A stretch of 64,000 nucleotides of DNA from Chrysomallon squamiferum (taxonomy: Eukaryota > Mollusca > Gastropoda > Neomphalida > Peltospiridae). This document shows positions 11,221 through 64,000 of this stretch, piece after piece. Position numbers and translations under genes: made by a program. Where the stretch lies: NCBI GenBank assembly GCA_012295275.1, contig CM022670.1, positions 33,493,438 through 33,557,437 of the forward strand. The letters are read 5' to 3'. Below the pieces are notes generated by a model that did not search any database, was not told the DNA's origin, and saw nothing but the letters and a program-made list of their open reading frames with translations. The number at the start of each line of letters is the position of its first letter. Positions within the stretch are counted from its first letter, which is position 1.

Positions 11221-11878
11221 TGGATGGAGTGAGGGAAAAACTAACTGGGGTGGGGGCAGTGCCTTGTGGGGTTGGGGCAGTGCCGTTGGGGTTGGGGGTA
11301 GTGCTAGTTACGTCTGATGGTAATTTAGGCAGTGTGACGGTAAATAACGGTATATGTACTCTGTATCACTCAGCCGCATTAACCAGTAATCGCCATGGAT
11401 TTTACCGATCTTTACGAAAACACACAAAGCTTTTACTGTGATCGATAAATCGCAATGTGACAGCACATTTACAGCGATCATACTCAGACCTCAGTCACCG
11501 CGTTACGAGTCTTTAAATCACGTCTTGCATAGTCTGACATGGTCTTGCACGGCCCCGAAATCTCATTACATACGGAATACCCATGAAAAGGTGAACCGTG
11601 TTATTGCAAGGGTCAGCTGGTGTGAAAAATCAATGGGCGGATTTCATTGGATACCATTCACTTACTGTAGCCGTACGTATAAACGTATAAGACGTATATG
11701 CGTACGTTCCAGTGGTCATGACGCAAGTTGTGGTCTTGCTCTGCAGGGTGTGGTCAGTGAGGCTTTATTTAACTTTGTCATCGAGTGTGCACGTGTGGTC
11801 AGTGTTACAATAGAGTCGACGTTAAATTTAGTTCACTAAGAGATGGATACCTGAAGATAGGGGAGTCTCGTACTGAAG
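11221..11878 (+). promoter_or_regulatory. Candidate promoter and 5' non-coding first exon of the PDE10-like gene
   Basis: This patch is clearly richer in GC and CpG than its surroundings. It has a G-run cluster at 11247-11298, repeated CGTACGT-type motifs around 11674-11710, a TATTTAA box-like sequence at about 11766, and a strong donor context CTGAAG|GTAAGC with gt at 11879. The next downstream strong acceptor with a long poly-T tract is at 17610, just before the PDE start codon. The link to that gene is inferred. The 133-codon open frame at 11438-11839 shows no domain and I do not call it. Confidence 0.3.
11247..11298 (+). promoter_or_regulatory. G-quadruplex-type cluster (six runs of at least four G)
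   Basis: G runs at 11247-11250, 11252-11256, 11268-11271, 11274-11277, 11288-11291 and 11294-11298, with loops of 1-11 nt, lie in a degenerate tandem of about 21 bp (GGGGTTGGGGCAGTGCC). This far exceeds the usual four-run rule and stands out in AT-rich DNA. Confidence 0.6.
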
Positions 11879-11945
11879 GTAAGCTTTTCTTTAATAATAA
11901 TAATAATAATAAATAATAATAATAATAATTAGAATAATAGTAATT

Positions 11946-11997
<52 letters not shown>

Positions 11998-12005
11998 TGA
12001 TGATG

Positions 12006-12045
<40 letters not shown>

Positions 12046-12869
12046 CAACAGTAGTTAATAATAACAATAATAATACTAGTAGTAGTAGTAGTTAATAATA
12101 ATAATAACTGTAGCAGCAGTAGTAGTAGTGGAGGAATTAATCCATCCATTCATATATAAAGAACATGCGTTCGTACGCACTAACGTACTTACGTAGATAC
12201 ACATATACATGAATGCAAGCATGCACATAACTAAAATTACAAATAATAATAAATCGAACAATTAAAAAAATAAAAATAAAAAATAAAATAAAATAAAATA
12301 AATAAATAAGTAAATAAATAAATAAATAGATAAATAAATAAATAAATAAATAATTTACTTTCACATAACATTAAAAAAAAATGTATTTTGAAATTTACGA
12401 AAGAAAAGTATTATGTTTTGAAAGTCAACACCTTTTTACACTTTGTACAAAATGGAAAAATATAACAACAAAAATAATAAAAGCCTCTAAATAACAGTTA
12501 ACATACAGAAATCACAGATTAATTTCTTCGGTTATTCGTTAATGTCTAGTATATAACATTTTCAGGAATATTTAATTAATCAGAAAAGACATGAATTAAT
12601 AATAAATAATTATATAGGTCTGTGTGTGTGCGTGTGTGTGTGCAGATATATTTTGTTTTCTTGGTTATTTAAGTAATCCGTATTTAAGTAATAGGTAATT
12701 TTGGTAGGTGGAACATGTTTACATTTGTTTATTTACTTGTGTTTAATTGTTGCTACTGGTGGATATTAATAAGGTTTCTAATGCCTAAGTTTGCCACTTG
12801 TGATTTCGTAAAGTACGGCTTAATAAATATATGTATATGAAGGACTGATACATACGTGCTTACGTATTT

Positions 12870-12918
<49 letters not shown>

Positions 12919-14339
12919 AGTATTGTAACTGTGTTCAACTAAATCCTTGATATAAAATCAAAATCAATAAAAGTATTAATCGGATGGCATCAATAGTTAA
13001 GTTTTGAATATAATTTTTTTTTTTTTTTTTTTTTTCAATTTATGTTAATTTCTAATAATTTAAAAATAAGAAGAGAAAAATATTATAACAACAACAATTA
13101 CTGAAAAAAATCCAGAAATATTTATTATTGTGTTATAAACCTTGACATAAGGTAAATAAATTATAAAACTGTCCCTAAATGATACTCATGTTTGTTATGG
13201 TTTGAATACGTTCTTAACATTTTTACTACGTTAAGAAAACTGCTTTAAGAGCAGGTCAGTAAATACCGATTTATTACTGACCTCAATAGCACACGAAAGG
13301 TCATTTGGGTTTGACCTGCACATGGAAGAATAATAACAGATAAAGCTGAATGCCAAATAATATTTACCGTTGACATTGTGAAACCACTTGGAACAGAAGC
13401 TTACTGAAAGTAACAGACGACTTTCCACAGCGAGAAAGATCAAATACGTGCGTCATATATCATATTATAGATTGTGTTAGGTGTGTATACTGAACATTAA
13501 CACAGGATAGCAGGGGTGCTGGGAAGTTTGTCGCAAGAGAGGTAGAGAAAAAATGGTTTATGTGTGTGTGCGTGTGCGTGTGCATGAGCGTGTGTGTATG
13601 TGAGTGTGTTAGAAAAAATAGGAAAAGACGTAAAGAAACAGAGGAAGGCATAAAAAGAAAGAGATGACAGAAAGATTGAGAATGATAGAAAGAGGTGTAA
13701 GAATTTTTACTATAAAATAAAAATACATAGGCAGAATATAATCAATCATTTTTATTAAAATCTTATAACTAATAATAATAGTAATAACAATAAACAGCTT
13801 TGGGAGAAGTACGGTAGAACGGGAAATAGCGCAAGCAGAAATGCTTCTGCGATATAAGACGTAAGGTCAACTTCAGAACAGTCAAACTATAAGACGCATA
13901 CATTAATGACAACGTCCAACAGTTCAAAAGGTCACTCAATATTTAGTGAAGTTTAACATCTTGTAAATCAAGTTAAACTGTTAATGGTAATTGTAATATT
14001 CACGTCATGATTTTACAACAGCACGACATTTATGACCTTATAACTCACAAAAGGTGAAAACGTCTTGAGCTACGTTTGAAGGAACTCTTCACCTATCAGC
14101 TACATTGTTAATCGGCAGCTGAGTAGACTGTGTAATAATCTGTAAATACTAAAACAAATTCGTGACGAGCGATTTACGTTGACAGTCTCGTGCATAGGGT
14201 ACAAGGTTGAGATTAGCTTGACGTATACGATACTTATTAACTAACACAATGACACGATCGTATTTCTTCATGACTGTCTCAGTATTCGGTGTGTTATAAA
14301 GCAATGATGATGTTTACATTTGAACGTGTGATATCAGAA

Positions 14340-14930
14340 TTTATATTACCTTGATTTTCTATCAGGTATCTAAATAACTGTTAAGATTATGCAGTCTCGA
14401 GATTTAAACTGTCGATAATTTATTATCTTGATTTCCTATCAAATATCTAAATGAGATAAACGCAATAACCAAATTTAAGAGTTAGTAATTTATATGATCT
14501 TGATTTTTTTGGACAAAAATCTGTCGTATTCTCCATATGTAAACTGCTAATAGTTTGTTATTGAGTATCTAAATAACTGTTAATATTAAAGCATTCTCAA
14601 GATTTACAATTGTTGATAATTTATATAAATTTAATTTTCTATCAGTTATCTAAATAACTGTTAAGATTAACATATTCTCAAGAATTAAGCTGTTGATAAT
14701 TTATATTATATTGATTTTGTATGGAATATCTAAATAACTGTTCAGATTAAGGCAATCTCGAAATCAAAACTGTTAATAATATATTACCTTGATTTCTTAT
14801 CAAATTTCTAACATACCAAATTCCCAGATAATGGTTACATTTAGCGCAGTTTCAAGATTTAAGCTGTTATTAATTTACGTTATCTTGATTTTTGTTTATC
14901 TGTACTGTTAAGATTAACACAGTCTCTTGT
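14340..14930. repeat. Degenerate tandem repeat, period about 70-80 bp
   Basis: About eight diverged units share CTTGATTTTCTATCA, ATCTAAATAACTGTTAAG and CTCAAGATTTAAACTGTT-type blocks. CTTGATTT-type starts are seen near 14351, 14428, 14498, 14709, 14788 and 14882. Confidence 0.75.
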
Positions 14931-14990
14931 TTGCGAAAGTTAAACATTTGCTCACTGATTTCGAATTATTTACAGATAACGCATTTAGTC

Positions 14991-15566
14991 ATTAATTTAC
15001 GTGTTTGGTTACTTTTCTTTTCCCTTTAAATGTTTGCTCTGGAACTGGTTTGACTCTCAGAATGTTTGATTATAATTTGCTATCGTTTAATGACCCATTT
15101 TTCATTACGTCATAAGATTCGTTGAAAGAAAGACGTCACAAAGTTAACTCTTAGTTAGGAACGCTAACTCTTATTTGAGTTTTGAAGATTCAATACAACA
15201 TACATTTTGTCAGTGTCCGATGATGTTGCTGCTGTAATAAACTGATAGAAATTTGCGAAGGCATAAAAAATCACCTTAATGGAAAGGAATAAAGGCTGGC
15301 TCGATAAACAAACGATTGACGAATCGTAGGATCTTTCCATCACACTGTTTTTATTTTGATGTCTTCAGTAATATACGTCTTCTACGATCACTTATCAAAG
15401 CTGTCTTATCCTCTTTTCCCTTCTGTGGGAATACAAATTGCCTTTTTGCTATGCGGAAAAAAAAAAGTTAATTAATTTACAAGTTCGGTAACTTTTCTTT
15501 TCTCTTTAAATGTTTTTGTACTAGAAGTGGTTTGACTGTCAAGTTGAATGATTATAATTTGCTATC
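14991..15566. repeat. Pair of direct repeats, about 95-100 bp each
   Basis: 14991-15085 and 15466-15566 share ATTAATTTAC, ACTTTTCTTTTC, CTTTAAATGTTT, GGTTTGACT and GATTATAATTTGCTATC in the same order. The copies start about 475 bp apart. Confidence 0.65.
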
Positions 15567-15978
15567 TTAAGATGAACAACAACAACTACAACAACAAAAT
15601 TATTTTGTGTATTGTGTATATAGGTGAGGTTTTGTTACTGTTTGTACACTTTGTATTAATTTCTCTGTCTGTCTATCGCCAGGAAAAAAAAAAAAAAAAA
15701 AAAAGAATTAAATAATCAACTAAAAACTGATTAGCAGTTCTGTAGTCTTAATATTTTCATGTTCTTTGACTCTAGTATAATTTGTAATTTTATATATTTC
15801 TGCTTCAGCATTGCTGTTATTTTTATGCCTATCGATTTCAGTATATTTGTAATTTTATACATTTTCTACTCTACTATGGTTTGTATTTTTAATTAAATAA
15901 TCTATTTTTGCTTTTTCATCTTGTAGATCCAAGCAACCAAAAATAACCGGTTCCTTTTAATTGACTTTGCATGATATT

Positions 15979-16009
<31 letters not shown>

Positions 16010-16179
16010 CCAGTAGCGTGACGGGTGATAGCCTCTCTATTGTTAAAATAGAGAGTATTAAGAACTCTCCTCATTAGTCATCTACATAAACAAATAAGTA
16101 GCTCTAGTATTATATATCAACATGCTGGAGATGGTTGCTATGGACTGCCATGTCCAAAGTAATAATATGAATGCAGTCA

Positions 16180-16860
16180 GGAACAGATAATGAAACATTA
16201 TAATCGTTTTGAATTTTCTAAACATATGCAGAAATAACAGATATAAAGTCATGAGGAGAAGGTTTCATTATATTCATTTTGAACTTTGTAAAAGTTTTAC
16301 TTTAATAACGTGTACACAAAGAAGAGAAGATAACACTTCATTAATTCATTTTCAACTTTCTAAATTTCTACTGTAAAACCGTCAGTATAGTCAAGAGAAG
16401 ATAACGTTTAATTATATTCGTTTTAGAGTTTCTAAACATCTAAATATGTGTTGTTTACAGTCAGTAGAAAATAACGTTTAATTATATTCGTTTTGAACTT
16501 TCTAAACATCTAAATATCTATTGTTTACAGTCAGTAGAAAATAACGTTTAATTATATTCGTTTTGAACTTTCTAAACATCTAAATATCTATTGTTTACAG
16601 TCAGTAGAAGATAACGTTTAATTATATTCGTTTTGAACTTTCTAAACATCTTTAGTAATAACCTTTTTACAGTCAAGAGAGAACAACGTTTCATTATATT
16701 AGTAGAACATTCTAGGTAATAACGTGAATGTAGTACAGAGATGTAAAATATTTCATTATTTTCGTTTTGAACTTTCACAAATATCCATGGTAATAACGAA
16801 TAATAAGTAGAGTGGAGATAAAGTTCATTATTTTCGTTCTGTTCTTTCTCAGAAATTCTA
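16180..16860. repeat. 70-bp tandem repeat, regular core with degenerate flanks
   Basis: The block ATAACGTTTA recurs at 16401, 16471, 16541 and 16611, an exact 70-bp period. Each unit carries ATTATATTCGTTTTGAACTT and TCTAAACATCTAAATAT. Weaker copies extend the array on both sides. Confidence 0.85.
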
Positions 16861-17672
16861 AATGAAATTAATATTTAATTTGTTATCTTTTAAATATTCA
16901 AGCTGAATTTCAATATGCAATACGGTGTCCCAAAAGTTTTTCTTATTTAACATAATTATTATAATTTCAAAAAAAAATTGAATATTGCTAAAATAACTCA
17001 TGAAAAAAATATCCTTCTCCACCCACCAAAAAACAAAAATAAATAAATAAATAAATAAAATAATAAAGATTTTGTTTTAAAAATAATAAAAGAAAAAATA
17101 ACGTTATTTGAAAAATAAAAATAATTAATAAAAGAAAATTGTATATCAGATACTATCAAGGGAATAATGGAATTATTTTCTTCAAATATCACATACGGAA
17201 TAAACCTATTACATGAACACAGCTGAGCGAAAGAAAATGAGTAAGATTTAATGAAAGTGTATCAGAAAACCCAGTCATCTTAATTCATTTCAACCTGCTG
17301 CGCCAGAAGCCTATTTATAATTCTAAACCTGGATACGTCAATAGAAAACATTTTTTGTTACGAAAAATTGAATTGTTAGGAACATATGAACTTTTTCTTT
17401 TGTCAGAAATAAAGTATTAGCCATTTTGTTCTTTCAGGGTTTTTTTCATCGATAATGACAAGATGTAGCTCTTTTGACTGCATGCCCGTGGGGGTTTATA
17501 TAAATATACAATGTAGACTAATGTAATGTTATTTTGAGTTTTATTTAATTATTTTATTTTATTTTTTTTTTTTATTATTATTAATTTTTTTTTTTTTTTT
17601 TTTTTTACAGAATTTGGTATGTCCTCAAAAGTAGGACGTTTCAAAGCTGTGATTTTTCAGTGATCGGTCGCA

Positions 17673-64000
<46,328 letters not shown>

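Larger units (their letters stand above)
11879..17610. other. Non-coding stretch upstream of the PDE start exon
   Basis: It holds (AAT)n at 11895-12055, AAAT-rich DNA at 12260-12350, (CA)n at 12873-12916, the degenerate arrays at 14.3-14.9 and 16.2-16.9 kb, a local duplication (14991-15085 and 15466-15566) and poly-T tracts. No coding exon was recognised. It is probably the first intron if the 5' exon near 11.8 kb is real. Confidence 0.5.

Noticed and set aside
11438-11839. 133-codon open frame
   Set aside because: No domain, no family resemblance and no splice context. More likely part of a CpG-rich promoter or 5' UTR.

Overview
The window looks like AT-rich genomic DNA from an invertebrate animal, most likely a lophotrochozoan such as a mollusc. 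This rests on large AT-rich introns with GT/AG borders, very abundant (ATT)n, (TATG)n, (GA)n and (CT)n arrays, a PDE10-type phosphodiesterase and an EGF/sushi/kringle mosaic gene. I see nothing that fixes the species. Both recognisable genes run on the + strand. No tRNA, rRNA, CRISPR array or intact transposon was recognised.

Region 1 (1-6228) is the 3' part of a gene for an extracellular mosaic protein. Nine exons encode EGF, EGF, a 12-residue linker, EGF, EGF, sushi, kringle, sushi, kringle, then a stop at 6129-6131 and an AATAAA at 6223. Every internal exon begins and ends in phase 1 and carries one domain. The 5' end of the gene lies left of the window.

Region 2 (6229-17610) has no convincing coding sequence. 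It holds microsatellites, two families of degenerate tandem repeats (14.3-14.9 kb and 16.2-16.9 kb), one copy of a dispersed repeat that recurs at 42.2 kb, and a comparatively GC-rich patch (11.2-11.88 kb) with a dense G-run cluster and a good splice donor. That patch may be the promoter and non-coding first exon of the next gene.

Region 3 (17611-64000) is a PDE10-like dual-GAF cyclic nucleotide phosphodiesterase gene, complete from its start codon to within about 80 residues of the expected C-terminus. The chain of 26 exon positions is continuous in reading phase and encodes about 778 residues up to exon 25: a basic Pro/Arg-rich leader, a short helical N-terminal domain, GAF-A, GAF-B and the HD-type catalytic domain. 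The last exon runs off the window.

The main discovery is that two exon positions of this gene are tandemly duplicated as frame-locked alternatives. One pair (45060-45205 and 48000-48130) encodes the first part of GAF-B. The other pair (60916-61027 and 62558-62669) encodes the catalytic segment with a metal-ligand Asp and part of the substrate pocket. In each pair, using both copies or neither causes a frameshift to a stop, so valid messages should carry exactly one of each, giving up to four proteins. The catalytic pair also swaps a pocket Tyr for Met. The exon common to all forms has Glu (GAG) where the family's invariant purine-binding Gln is expected.
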